64,000 nucleotides of DNA from Anaerocolumna sp. MB42-C2 (GCF_030913705.1 NZ_CP133190.1:2867501-2931500), one strand, 5' to 3'. Shown: positions 8,881 through 18,315, numbered from the stretch's first letter. The notes: generated from the letters alone by a model not told the origin. Numbers and translations: made by a program.

Positions 8881-9543
8881 TTATCCTATGACCTTCCTTA
8901 TTCCAGCCAAACGCTCATTAAACTGGGTATAAAAATCCGCAACAGTATCATATTCTTTTATATAAAAAGTATTTAACAGAAACATATTAATATTTTTGAT
9001 CTGGTTTTCATCCTGGATATTTTTAATTATTTCTTCTATATCATTTAAAAAATAATGCCAGTCAATTATAAACTGTTCATTTCTCTTATAATCCGGTGTA
9101 TCGATCCATTTACTGACTTTTTTCATTGTTTTTGAATTATGATTACATTCATTTATCTGTAAAAAGTACTTGAATCCATGATTCTCATAAAACCGTCCCA
9201 GAGGAAATATTCTGCAGATTCCAGGCCTGTTAACATGAATACTGCATTTGCCCTCCTTATTCAGAAAAGCACAGCTCTCGTATAACCCTGTCATTTTAAG
9301 ATTGGGAAGGATAATACCGTCCACTACATTAAGTTCGATTTTATCCGCCAGCAATTTCTCAAAGGTAAGATTCAGATTGACATTTAACCGGTATATGTCA
9401 AAAGGGTCTAATATTATGGATTTACCCATTCTATGACAGCAAGCTGCTGCTCCCTTACAGCCATTGCAATTAGCTTCCACCAAATCGTCTATACCATATA
9501 GCTTTCCATCCGATATTTCGTCCAGACTACAGTTTCTTTTCAT
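8881..9543 (-). CDS. YkgJ-family cysteine-cluster protein
   Basis: A 220-residue protein with the CxxC...CC and C...C...C pattern of the YkgJ/CxxCxxCC family: CNGCKGAAACCH at about residues 26-37, then CAFLNKEGKCSIHVNRPGIC around 92-111. The family is predicted to bind zinc or iron; its function is not established. The ATG has GAGAGG upstream. It stands alone between the sigma-factor locus and the acetyltransferase, with AT-rich gaps on both sides. Confidence 0.85.
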   Translation of the reverse strand: MKRNCSLDEISDGKLYGIDDLVEANCNGCKGAAACCHRMGKSIILDPFDIYRLNVNLNLTFEKLLADKIELNVVDGIILPNLKMTGLYESCAFLNKEGKCSIHVNRPGICRIFPLGRFYENHGFKYFLQINECNHNSKTMKKVSKWIDTPDYKRNEQFIIDWHYFLNDIEEIIKNIQDENQIKNINMFLLNTFYIKEYDTVADFYTQFNERLAGIRKVIG

Positions 9544-9706
9544 TAAAAATTCCTCTCTTGTTGTATCTATATCGTTGTTTACATATTTTTCGAATTTATT
9601 ATAGCATAATTACTTCCGCCTGCAAAGCCTGGTTAACCGTATTACAACGATTCCCGCTTATAGAGTTGCTTTTATGCGGTGAAATAAATAGTATTCCTAT
9701 GTAATT

Positions 9707-10570
9707 TCAAGCGTGTGATAGTTCCGGAAAACTATTAATCTCTCTCATATCCGTCTTTAGTTTATTACCGAGAATAAAAAAGGTATTATTTTCTACCGGC
9801 ACTTCAAACCGGATAAGCCCAGTGGTATCCTGGGGTGTAAATGAAAATATAACTTTCTTAATCTCTTTTCCGAATTCCTCCCATACGTCCCTCACAGAAA
9901 TCTGTCCTTTCGCAAAAATATCAAACAGTCCCAGTGTATCTTCTTTCACTTCAGCTATAACATAAGCATCCAGCTTTGCAATATAAAAAACATTGTCCTG
10001 CATAAATTGGGTCAGATAAAACATCAGCAAACCATCATTTTTCATAGCTGCTAACCCCAAGCTGTTCCTTTTCCTTTTCTCTTCTAAAAAATACTCCCAG
10101 TCTTTCTTTGTTTTCATGGGTACCTGTTCCACCTTCCGCTCCCCTGTTAACTTAACAGTCGTATAATACTGGTATTCCTTAGCGGCTATAAAACCAAACC
10201 TGGGATAAAATTCAAGCACGTTGTCATTTGCATATAAATATATACCGTCATATTGGGCATATTCTTTCAGTATAACTTCCATTATCCTTCTGCTATATCC
10301 CTGTTTTCTGTATTCTTTCTCTGTCATCACCGTACCAAGCTGTATGTAGTGCCTGATCTCATTATTGTACTCAAAATCCATCCTGTTAACAGATATGTTA
10401 GAAATAACTTTATTATCCGATATCACTGAGTAAGGAACATATCTTGAGGTCCAATAACCGTCCCGGTACCAGTTTTCAAAATTAAGTCCAAACGTTTTCT
10501 CTGCTAATTCATTAAAAGACTTTCTTAAAACATCATCTTCCTGATAATCTTTCTTTATTACGACATTCAT
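9707..10570 (-). CDS. GNAT family N-acetyltransferase
   Basis: A 287-residue protein whose first half carries a GNAT fold. The acetyl-CoA pyrophosphate-binding segment is YRKQGYSRRIMEVIL (about residues 91-105), followed by LYANDNVLEFYPRFGF, the usual late-GNAT beta-alpha unit. The C-terminal half is longer than in minimal GNATs and may be a second domain of unknown role. The start ATG has AGGGGG five bases upstream. The substrate is unknown. Confidence 0.82.
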   Translation of the reverse strand: MNVVIKKDYQEDDVLRKSFNELAEKTFGLNFENWYRDGYWTSRYVPYSVISDNKVISNISVNRMDFEYNNEIRHYIQLGTVMTEKEYRKQGYSRRIMEVILKEYAQYDGIYLYANDNVLEFYPRFGFIAAKEYQYYTTVKLTGERKVEQVPMKTKKDWEYFLEEKRKRNSLGLAAMKNDGLLMFYLTQFMQDNVFYIAKLDAYVIAEVKEDTLGLFDIFAKGQISVRDVWEEFGKEIKKVIFSFTPQDTTGLIRFEVPVENNTFFILGNKLKTDMREINSFPELSHA

Positions 10571-10590
10571 AATTTCCCCCTATAATACTA

Positions 10591-10718
10591 TAACTCAATA
10601 ATTTAATTGTAGTAATTTAACCGTAATAATTTAGCTATAATAACTCAACTGTAATCATTTAATTATAATAACCTCAATTGCTATAACTTAATTACATTGG
10701 ACTAAACTGTAATAACTT
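10591..10718. repeat. Degenerate 14-bp tandem repeat array
   Basis: About nine diverged 14-15 bp units with consensus AAYYGTAATAATTT run head to tail. Examples are AATTGTAGTAATTT (10605), AACCGTAATAATTT (10619), AACTGTAATCATTT (10647) and AAACTGTAATAACTT (10704). The array lies upstream of the acetyltransferase start and downstream of the operon terminator. Confidence 0.6.
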
Positions 10719-10764
10719 AATAATCTATCATAATTATAACTGTTGTTAAAAGATAAAGCCACCA

Positions 10765-10803
10765 CAAAATAAAGCCAATGCAGTATGAAAACCACATTGG
10801 CTT
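10765..10803 (-). terminator. Intrinsic terminator of the hydantoin/diaminopropionate operon
   Basis: AAGCCAATG (10772-10780) pairs with CATTGGCTT (10795-10803). On the minus strand the stem is followed by TTTATTTT. It begins ten bases after the stop codon of the last gene of the operon. Confidence 0.85.
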
Positions 10804-10812
10804 GGTCACGTT

Positions 10813-11997
10813 CTATTTTAACAAGGCTTTCATAACAATCTTATAACAGTCGGCTGCTTTCACAAGCTGATCCAGTTCGATATACTCACCAATCGTATGC
10901 GCCAGATTTTCTCTGGAAGGACCAAGTCCGATTGTCTTAATTCCTGCCTCTCCCGCATAATGGCTTCCATTTGTGCAGAAATTATACTGGGTAATTTCCG
11001 GGTTATACCCATTGGCTTTTAATTCTCTCCATATGTCCTGGATATAGGGTTCGGATGCCTCAAACAACCAGCCGGGGAAAAACCGTTCTTCCTCAATCAT
11101 CTGCCCGGTATAACATTGCTCTTTACCAACAGCATAGGAAACTTTAGCAGTAATATTTTTATTCTCATTCATTAACTGTTCTAATACATTTTGAATCGGA
11201 GCAAGTACACTTTCCTTGGTCTCCCCCACCAGCAGCCGTCTGTCATAAGTAGCGCGGCAGTATTCCGGTACAACAGAAGCCCCCGGATAGGGTTCTGATT
11301 TAATGTCCGTAAGCTCCAGAATTCCTTTGCCTAACACCGGATGTTCTGTCGGTTTTATTGCCTGGATGACCTCAATCACCTTTCCCATCTGGTAAACTGC
11401 ATTATTTCCCTTTTCCGGATTGGCGGAATGCGCGGGTGTTCCATACGTCTCTACAATAATTTCCGCTCTGCCCCGCTGCCCGATTTTTAAATTAAGCCCG
11501 GACGCCTCTCCAATAATAACATAGTCCGGTTTTACATAAGCACTGACTTCTCTGGCCGCAACCCCCTCAAAACATTCTTCATGTACAACACCGGCAACAT
11601 AAATATCCCCTGCAAAATTTTTATCGGTTTCTTTCGCGAAGTCATATGCCGCATAAACCATTGCAGATAAAGCTCCTTTCATATCCGAGCTTCCCCTTCC
11701 ATACAGTTTACCGTCCTGAATTACTCCGAAAAAAGGATCGCAAATCCACTTTTCGCTCTGTGTTACTATAACTGTATCCATATGACCGTCGAATAGAAGT
11801 TTGGGCCCCGGTTTCTTTCCTTTGATATGTCCGATAGTATTACCGTACTTATCTACATAAATATCGTCATAGCCATGTTCTGTCATAAAATCTTTTAGCA
11901 GTTCGGAAACACCTTTTTCCTCTCCCGAATAGCTTCTCTCCCGAATAAGTGCCTGGCACAAATAAATCAATTCTTTCTTCTCATCTTCCGCTAACAT
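10813..11997 (-). CDS. ygeY: YgeY-type M20 family hydrolase
   Basis: A 394-residue zinc-dependent hydrolase of the ArgE/DapE/M20 superfamily. Metal-site segments: FDGHMDTV (near residue 80), YGRGSSDMKG, HEECFEG, IGEASG, and ENLAHTIGE near the C terminus. The wording GQRGRAEI and TNGSHYAGEAGI matches the YgeY subgroup, named in E. coli where it lies beside ygeX and hyuA. The probable role is hydrolysis of an N-carbamoyl or N-acyl intermediate. The ATG at 11997 (GGGAGAG upstream) is favoured over 12030; either way it overlaps the end of the regulator gene. It is the last gene of the ten-gene operon. Confidence 0.85.
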   Translation of the reverse strand: MLAEDEKKELIYLCQALIRERSYSGEEKGVSELLKDFMTEHGYDDIYVDKYGNTIGHIKGKKPGPKLLFDGHMDTVIVTQSEKWICDPFFGVIQDGKLYGRGSSDMKGALSAMVYAAYDFAKETDKNFAGDIYVAGVVHEECFEGVAAREVSAYVKPDYVIIGEASGLNLKIGQRGRAEIIVETYGTPAHSANPEKGNNAVYQMGKVIEVIQAIKPTEHPVLGKGILELTDIKSEPYPGASVVPEYCRATYDRRLLVGETKESVLAPIQNVLEQLMNENKNITAKVSYAVGKEQCYTGQMIEEERFFPGWLFEASEPYIQDIWRELKANGYNPEITQYNFCTNGSHYAGEAGIKTIGLGPSRENLAHTIGEYIELDQLVKAADCYKIVMKALLK

Positions 11998-13774
11998 TTT
12001 CGTACTCTCCCATCCCATCCGTATTGACACTTCCGATTTTATAAGTGTCTAACTTTCTGTATAATGTTGCCATACCTATGCCCAGTTTCTGTGCAATCCG
12101 CCTTTTTCCTTCCGTGGAATCTCCATAGATCCAGATGGCTTTTTGTATTTCTTTTTCTTCTAATTCCCGGATGGTATGTACATACTGATCTTCCATTCCG
12201 GCAGTAATACTCCATAAATCCAGATTTAGATTATATCTTTCGATCAGACCGTCATTTTCCATCATACTTACCATAAATTCCACAACATTTTGTAATTCTC
12301 TGACATTACCCGGCCAATCATACCGTTTCAGGAGTTTCATAACCTCCGGGTCCATATATTTGAATTTTTTCTCCTGAAGCCTGCAATATTTATGAATAAA
12401 ATACAAAACAAATTCTTCAATTTCTTCTTTGCGCTCCCTTAACGGTGCCACATGAAGCGGAATTACATTTAACCGGTAATAAAGGTCTTCCCTGAAAGCC
12501 TTTTTCTCCATCATTTCATGAAGATTACGGTTTGATGCCGCAATAATACGGACATTGATGGGAATACTCTGGTTCGAACCCACTCTTGTTATGCGGTGCT
12601 CCTGCAGTACGCGAAGCAGCTTTCCCTGTAAATGCAAGGGAAGATCACTGATATCATCCAGAAAAATAACACCATTATCGGCAAGTTCAAACTGTCCCAT
12701 ACAGCCGGACGGGTCTGCTCCTGATAACGTTCCGGCTACATAACCGAAAAGTTCGCATTCCATGGTTGCATCCGGAATCGAAGCACAATGAATCACAACA
12801 AACGGCTTATCCGCCCGGTCACTTTCTTTCCATATGGCTTTCGCCACAACTTCCTTACCGGTTCCGCTTTCTCCCGTAATCAATACGGTTGTATTTGACT
12901 TTGCAATCTTTTTAATATTTTTAGTCAAATCTCTTGTTATGGCACTGCTGCCTATTATTCCTTCCTCACTATATGCTTTTGCCTTCTGGCTGTATTCATA
13001 TAGCTGGTTCTGCAATACCCTGATATCGCTGAATAAAAGCATACTGCTGGCTGTATCACTGCAGTTTTTCATATCATATAAGGAACCCAGTACCGTATAT
13101 TTATGATTGCGGATTGTAAGCAGATATTCCCGTAAATGATTCACACTGTCCCCGGTTTCCTGAATAGCTACGATTTCTTTTTGTAATTCATCCTCTTCCT
13201 CTAATTGCAATTGCTTCCTTGCCGCTTTATTGGCAGTAAGTATATTATTGTTAACCCCAAGTACCAGAACACTCTGGTCAACCTGGTTTACCATTTCCTG
13301 TAATATCAAATTCAATTCACGGTTTCTTTCCTTTTCCTCCTGTTCCATTACCTTAGCAGCAATCATATCTGCAATCTGCCGCAGAAATTCCAGGTAAGTG
13401 GACTGCTTTTTCTTTATATGTTCCTTTTGCTCCTGGGTCAAACAGGCAAGGCCAATCACACCGATGACTTCTCTTCCCATCATAATCGGAGCCGAAATTT
13501 CATAACTTTCACTGCAGTTTCCCTGATTCGGGCATTTACTACATAGTTCATGACTGCCCGGCTGATCAATAATCATTTGTTTTTTATTATGTATTACATA
13601 GTCAAATACAAAAGCCGTACCTCCTACATAGGTGTTGATTTCATGCTCAAAAATACCGGTACCTGCAATTCTGAAAAAATCCGTATCCACAATTACAACA
13701 TCTACCTGAACAACTTCTGCCATGATCTTAGCATATTGAACCACTGCTTCCTGTACCTTTCGTAATCGCGTCAT
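11981..13774 (-). CDS. AAA+/Fis-type regulator with a degenerate GAFTGA loop
   Basis: A 597-residue regulator built like a sigma-54 enhancer-binding protein: an N-terminal sensor with a cysteine cluster (CSKCPNQGNC, about 80-89), a PAS-like region (about 160-260), an AAA+ domain with Walker A GESGTGKE, and a C-terminal Fis helix-turn-helix (RRIAQKLGIGMATLYRKL). Two key features depart from the norm. The sigma-54 contact loop is GTLSGA instead of GAFTGA, and Walker B reads FLDDISD instead of the usual FLDEIGD. In TyrR, loss of GAFTGA goes with control of sigma-70 promoters, and the operon promoter here is sigma-70-like. It lies inside the operon it probably controls, 12 bases after ygeX. Confidence 0.85.
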   Translation of the reverse strand: MTRLRKVQEAVVQYAKIMAEVVQVDVVIVDTDFFRIAGTGIFEHEINTYVGGTAFVFDYVIHNKKQMIIDQPGSHELCSKCPNQGNCSESYEISAPIMMGREVIGVIGLACLTQEQKEHIKKKQSTYLEFLRQIADMIAAKVMEQEEKERNRELNLILQEMVNQVDQSVLVLGVNNNILTANKAARKQLQLEEEDELQKEIVAIQETGDSVNHLREYLLTIRNHKYTVLGSLYDMKNCSDTASSMLLFSDIRVLQNQLYEYSQKAKAYSEEGIIGSSAITRDLTKNIKKIAKSNTTVLITGESGTGKEVVAKAIWKESDRADKPFVVIHCASIPDATMECELFGYVAGTLSGADPSGCMGQFELADNGVIFLDDISDLPLHLQGKLLRVLQEHRITRVGSNQSIPINVRIIAASNRNLHEMMEKKAFREDLYYRLNVIPLHVAPLRERKEEIEEFVLYFIHKYCRLQEKKFKYMDPEVMKLLKRYDWPGNVRELQNVVEFMVSMMENDGLIERYNLNLDLWSITAGMEDQYVHTIRELEEKEIQKAIWIYGDSTEGKRRIAQKLGIGMATLYRKLDTYKIGSVNTDGMGEYENVSGR

Positions 13775-13786
13775 ATCACACCTCTT

Positions 13787-14995
13787 TCATTGGTTTAATC
13801 CATTCCAGACTATATTTTGATACCGTACCGGATCAGTATCTCCCTCCGTAGAAAAACACAATACTTTTGAATCTTTATTTAGGCCTAAGACCTCTTTAAG
13901 CGGAATATAATCCTCCTCAGTCATAATTGCAGCAAGGGCACCGAACGGAACTGCACCGGATTCTCCTGATGTAACCGGACGATCTCCTTTAAGCGGTGCC
14001 GCAAGCATACGCATTCCCTTTACCGTTACCCAGTCCGGACAGGACAGGAAAGCAGCCGTATGGTTTTTTAATATATCCCAGGAGAGGCTATTGGGTTCTC
14101 CGCATGCCAGACCCGCCATAATCGTTGGCATATCCGTATCAATCACACGTATCGTTCCGTCCGCGGTTTTAGCACTTTCATAAATACAGGCGGCCTCCGA
14201 AGCTTCCGTAACTACCACTGCTGGTGGATTTTCAGGATATTTATTAGTAAAATAACCTTGCACGGCACCGGCCAAGGAACCGACACCCGCCTGGACAAAG
14301 ACATGGGTTGGGGCAGTGCCTACTGCTTTCACAAATTGTTCATCCGCTTCCATAACCATCGTACCGTATCCCTGCATAATCCAGGATGGAACTTCTTCAT
14401 AACCGCCCCAGGCCGTATCCTGAACAATAACGCCATTAGTTACTTTTCCGGCAGCTGTCGCTGCCATACGGACACAGGCATCATAATTTACCTCTTCTAT
14501 TGTCGCCCTGGCGCCTTCCTTAAGTATATTCTTAAGCCTTGTCACGGTAGTGCCCTTAGGCATATAAATTACACATTTCTGTCCTAACTTATTGGCTGCC
14601 CATGCCACTCCCCGTCCGTGATTCCCATCCGTTGCACAATAAAAAACAGCCTGGCCGAATTCTTCTTTTAATTTATTTGAAGTAAGCTCCTGATAAGGCA
14701 GTTCACTCACATCCCTCCCCGTTTTTTTTGCAATGTATTTGCCCATGGCATAGGAACCGCCTAATACTTTGAAGGCTTTTAATCCAAAACGGTAAGACTC
14801 ATCTTTAATCATTAAGGAATTTATATGTAAAAACGAAGCCATCTCTTTCAGTTCTGCAAGGGGGGTTGGTTTATATTGGGGGAAACTTTCATGAAAGGTC
14901 CTTGCTTTTCTTACCTCAGCTAACTCCATTATATTTAACCTTTTATCTTCTGTTTTTGGTAAGGTATTCAGTACCCATTTTATTTTGTCGGTCAT
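13787..14995 (-). CDS. ygeX: 2,3-Diaminopropionate ammonia-lyase
   Basis: A 402-residue PLP-dependent enzyme converting 2,3-diaminopropionate to pyruvate and two ammonia. The Schiff-base lysine is in FGLKAFKVLGGSYA (K76). The aspartates known to be catalytic in E. coli YgeX lie in equivalent segments, TDGNHGRG and QDTAWGGY. The motifs GLACGEPN, SGESGAVPFG and STEGDTDP also match that enzyme. The start overlaps the deacylase stop by four bases (ATGA), and GAGGAG lies eight bases upstream. It provides the terminal, energy- and nitrogen-yielding step of the proposed pathway. Confidence 0.93.
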   Translation of the reverse strand: MTDKIKWVLNTLPKTEDKRLNIMELAEVRKARTFHESFPQYKPTPLAELKEMASFLHINSLMIKDESYRFGLKAFKVLGGSYAMGKYIAKKTGRDVSELPYQELTSNKLKEEFGQAVFYCATDGNHGRGVAWAANKLGQKCVIYMPKGTTVTRLKNILKEGARATIEEVNYDACVRMAATAAGKVTNGVIVQDTAWGGYEEVPSWIMQGYGTMVMEADEQFVKAVGTAPTHVFVQAGVGSLAGAVQGYFTNKYPENPPAVVVTEASEAACIYESAKTADGTIRVIDTDMPTIMAGLACGEPNSLSWDILKNHTAAFLSCPDWVTVKGMRMLAAPLKGDRPVTSGESGAVPFGALAAIMTEEDYIPLKEVLGLNKDSKVLCFSTEGDTDPVRYQNIVWNGLNQ

Positions 14996-16602
14996 AATAT
15001 TTTCTCCTCATAGGGACCTTCTGCTCTATGCAATACTTTTCCGGAGCGGATACCCGTAAATTCTCCTTCTTCTACCGCTATACTTCCATTTACCAGCACA
15101 TATTCAATCCCCTCCGGATATTGTGCCGGATTCGTAAAGGTGCCTTTCTCTTTCACGGTGTCCCTGTTAAAGATACAAATATCTGCAAAATATCCCGGTG
15201 CTACTTTCCCTCTACTCTTTAAATGCATAACCTGAGCGGCTTTATAAGTCATTTTATAGACAGCTTCCTCTAAGGATAATACGTTTTTTTCCCTGACATA
15301 GGTGGATAAAATGCGAGGAAATGCACCATATACCCTGGGGTGGGGTTTTCCTCCCAATAATCCGTCGGTACAGGCATTCATTTCCTGCCGTTTCATAAAT
15401 AATGCAACATGCTCCTCTTTCCCATAAAAATCAACCATTCCCACAGCATTTTCTTCCTCCAGCAGCAGATCAAAGGCAGCCTGGTAAGGATCCCTGCCAC
15501 GGAGTTCTCCCAGCTCTATCAAGTTAAGTCCGATCGTATCCTGGTTTTTTTCTGTTTTTACACTGGTTATAAATATCTGGTCCAGCCCGGCAAAATCCAC
15601 AAAATTATCCCAGCCTGGAATTCCATGTGTAATATCACAAATCATTCTCTCCCGTTCTGCGGGGTCGGATAATCTTTCCATCAGTCTGTCCGTACCGCCA
15701 TCAAAAGCCCATGGCGGTAAAATAACTCCCAACATAGTACTTCCCGCCACATAAGGATATTGGTCAAAGGATACGGTTATTCCCTCTTCCTTACATCTGT
15801 CCAGAATCTTTATTACCTGACTGATCTTATCCCAGTTTTTCTTTCCGCAGACTTTAAAATGGGAAAAATGAATGGGAATCCCGCTTTCTTTACCAATACG
15901 GACTATTTCTTCCATGGAATCGAGTATGGTATCGGCCTCACTTCTCTGATGTACAACATAGATACCGTTATATTCGACGGCCACTTTACAGATTTCAATG
16001 ATTTCTTCTATCCGGGAATAAGCACAGGGCATATAAATTAATCCGTCGGATATGCCAATGGCCCCCGCCTGCATTTCCCTGCGTACAATCTCTTTCATCC
16101 GATCCAGTTCTCTGTTATCCGGCTGTCTGTTGTCAAGTCCCATGGCTTCCATGCGGATATTACCATGAGGCAGCAGATAACATACGTTTAAAGCAGGTTT
16201 TGCTTCCTTTATCATCTCAAGATAATGTTTTGTATCCTGATAAGTCCAGTTAATCTCCTCGGTATCCCCGTCAAGTCCGGCCAGATTTTTGCGCCACGGA
16301 CTCACAAAGTCAAGTGGAAGCGGCGCCATGGATATGCCATCCTGCCCCAGTACTTCTGTGGTAATACCCTGTTTCAGTTTCGGAAGTACTTCCGGATGGA
16401 TCAGAATCTCCAGATCGCTGTGGCTGTGTGTATCAATAAAACCGGGTGCCACAATCAGTCCGTCTGCTTCTATCACTTTCTCTGCTTTTTGTGAAACCTT
16501 TCCTGTTTCTATAATCGTATCATCCTGGATCAGTACATCGCCATAAAAACCATTTTCACCCGTGCCGTCCACAATATAACCGTTTCTGATCAAGATTTTC
16601 AT
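14992..16602 (-). CDS. N-acyl-D-amino-acid deacylase (D-aminoacylase family amidohydrolase)
   Basis: A 536-residue metal-dependent amidohydrolase. The metal-binding HxH is in FIDTHSHSD (about residues 57-65), followed by the family-typical GQDGISMAPLP, VVHQRSE, HFSHFKVCG and a late CTDGLLGGKPHPR segment. Length and order fit D-aminoacylases, which release D-amino acids from N-acyl (sometimes N-carbamoyl) forms. Between a hydantoinase/racemase pair and an ammonia-lyase it may remove the carbamoyl or acyl group. The start overlaps the ECF ATPase stop by four bases. The true substrate is unknown. Confidence 0.88.
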   Translation of the reverse strand: MKILIRNGYIVDGTGENGFYGDVLIQDDTIIETGKVSQKAEKVIEADGLIVAPGFIDTHSHSDLEILIHPEVLPKLKQGITTEVLGQDGISMAPLPLDFVSPWRKNLAGLDGDTEEINWTYQDTKHYLEMIKEAKPALNVCYLLPHGNIRMEAMGLDNRQPDNRELDRMKEIVRREMQAGAIGISDGLIYMPCAYSRIEEIIEICKVAVEYNGIYVVHQRSEADTILDSMEEIVRIGKESGIPIHFSHFKVCGKKNWDKISQVIKILDRCKEEGITVSFDQYPYVAGSTMLGVILPPWAFDGGTDRLMERLSDPAERERMICDITHGIPGWDNFVDFAGLDQIFITSVKTEKNQDTIGLNLIELGELRGRDPYQAAFDLLLEEENAVGMVDFYGKEEHVALFMKRQEMNACTDGLLGGKPHPRVYGAFPRILSTYVREKNVLSLEEAVYKMTYKAAQVMHLKSRGKVAPGYFADICIFNRDTVKEKGTFTNPAQYPEGIEYVLVNGSIAVEEGEFTGIRSGKVLHRAEGPYEEKIL

Positions 16603-17435
16603 AATACAATTCTTCCTTCTTCCAATAATTCCTTTAGTTCTTCTATATTAATAACTCCATCATGTGCTCCCGTTTTATCAATTAACTGTGCCATACGTGT
16701 TACCATAGGCGGCTTAACATAACCCTCCTTTAGTTTTTCCGGCTGTGAGAATACTTCACACGGGGTTCCATCCATAAATATCTCACCTTTTTTCATTACC
16801 ATAATTCTTTTTGCATACTGTGCAACGATATGCATTTCATGAGTAATGATGAGAATGGTATGACCGTGTTTCTCATTCAGTTCTTTTAAAAATTCCATGA
16901 TCTCCAAAGATTGTCTGTAGTCCTGGCCTGTGGTTGGTTCATCTACGATGATTACCTGAGGTTTTAAGGATAGGATAGAAGCAATCGCAACACGCTGACG
17001 CAAACCTTTCATTAATAATACCGGCTGTTCATCAAACAGCTCTTCTTTAACACCTGCCGTAGCCGCCGCCTCTTTTACCCTTTTGTCTACTTCTTCTTCC
17101 GATAACCCGATGTTTCTCGGAGCATATGCAATTTCATCATATACTTTGGAATTAAACAACTGGTGGTCCGGATTTTGGAATACATAACCGATATTTTTTA
17201 CCAGGTCTTTTACTTTCGGTTTCAGCTCTACATGCAGACCGCCAACGATGACTTCACCTTTGGTAGGTTTTAAGATTCCGTTCAGGCATTTTGACAGAGT
17301 TGTTTTCCCGCATCCGTTCTGTCCGATCAAAGCTACGAATTCCCCTTTATGAATGGTTATATTTATATCTTCCAAGGCCACTGTTCCGTCATCATAAGCA
17401 AAAGTCAGGTTTTTTACCTCTATTATTTTCTCCAT
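16599..17435 (-). CDS. ECF transporter ATPase, second copy of the catabolic operon
   Basis: About 278 residues from an ATG at 17435; the frame stays open to 17549, but that overlaps the previous gene and the upstream residues do not look like the family. Walker A is GQNGCGKTT, the Q-loop GYVFQNPDHQLF, Walker B VIIVDEPTTGQD and the H-loop ITHEMHIV. The normally conserved LSGGQ signature reads LMKGLRQRVA, an unusual variant. With its partner ATPase, EcfT and the S component it would form a group-specific ECF importer. Confidence 0.87.
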   Translation of the reverse strand: MEKIIEVKNLTFAYDDGTVALEDINITIHKGEFVALIGQNGCGKTTLSKCLNGILKPTKGEVIVGGLHVELKPKVKDLVKNIGYVFQNPDHQLFNSKVYDEIAYAPRNIGLSEEEVDKRVKEAAATAGVKEELFDEQPVLLMKGLRQRVAIASILSLKPQVIIVDEPTTGQDYRQSLEIMEFLKELNEKHGHTILIITHEMHIVAQYAKRIMVMKKGEIFMDGTPCEVFSQPEKLKEGYVKPPMVTRMAQLIDKTGAHDGVINIEELKELLEEGRIVL

Positions 17436-17454
17436 GTTAACATCCATCCCGTTA

Positions 17455-18315
17455 CTACCCCACTTTTCTCTCTGCCAGCAGACCTTTGATTTCTTCTGTA
17501 ATTTCTTCCAATTTAACCGGCCCTGTTTTATTAATTCCAAATTTATCATACAGATAATACATCAGTTCTATCCCTTCCGGCACTTTTAGGCTATTATCCT
17601 TTAATAAAGCAACATCCTTAAAAAAATCCCTGGTTTCCATATGTCTTACGATCTTACCGTCTTTCATTAAAACCACCTCATCGGATAATTCCGCTATTTT
17701 TTCAATATTATGTTCAATAACAACAACTGTCATATTTAATGTTTTCTTTATAATCTCCAAAATTTCAAATACTTCGTCTTTGGATTTTGGATCCAGCATG
17801 GATGTTGGCTCATCCAGAATTATCATCTTCGGTTTTGCCGCCAATACCGAAGCAATGGCAACACGCTGCTTCTGGCCTCCTGACAAATCAAAAGGAGGTT
17901 TTTCAAGTAAATCCTCCAAATGACAGATTTCACTCACCCACTTTATTCTTTCTTCTATCACTTCTACAGGTATACCAATATTCTCCAGACCGAATGCGAT
18001 CTCTTCTTCCACGCTCATAGTCGTAAATTGGGCATCCGGATCCGAAAAAACCATACCCGCACTTTCCGAAATCACACGGGAATCACAATCCTTTACGTGT
18101 TCTCCGAAAAGAGTTACCTTACCTTTATAAATGCCCGTCATACTGTTAGGAATAATTCCCTTAATGCAGGAGACCAATGTAGTTTTACCGGATTCATTGG
18201 AACCTACGATACCCATAAATATATTTTCCCTGATGATAAGATTTAAATGTTCAAAAATATAATCCTTCGCTCCATCGTATTTCCAACATAAATCAGTTAT
18301 TTCAACCGCGTTCAT
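17455..18315 (-). CDS. ECF transporter ATPase, first copy of the catabolic operon
   Basis: About 286 residues from ATG 18315 (GGAGG five bases upstream). Walker A is non-standard, GSNESGKTT (Asn-Glu where Asn-Gly is usual), while the signature [13 protein letters not shown] and Walker B MIILDEPTSMLDP are canonical. The partner ATPase has the reverse pattern (normal Walker A, altered signature). If the two form a heterodimer, one composite ATP site would combine both altered motifs and the other would be canonical. It is preceded by EcfT and followed 19 bases later by the second ATPase. Confidence 0.88.
   Translation of the reverse strand: MNAVEITDLCWKYDGAKDYIFEHLNLIIRENIFMGIVGSNESGKTTLVSCIKGIIPNSMTGIYKGKVTLFGEHVKDCDSRVISESAGMVFSDPDAQFTTMSVEEEIAFGLENIGIPVEVIEERIKWVSEICHLEDLLEKPPFDLSGGQKQRVAIASVLAAKPKMIILDEPTSMLDPKSKDEVFEILEIIKKTLNMTVVVIEHNIEKIAELSDEVVLMKDGKIVRHMETRDFFKDVALLKDNSLKVPEGIELMYYLYDKFGINKTGPVKLEEITEEIKGLLAERKVG

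Noticed and set aside
10591..10718. CRISPR-like array
   Set aside because: Units are only 14-15 bp, degenerate, without unique spacers and with no cas genes.
12555..16546. Several plus-strand open frames of 60-110 residues opposite the regulator, ygeX and deacylase genes
   Set aside because: Antisense shadows of well-supported minus-strand genes, without start signals.
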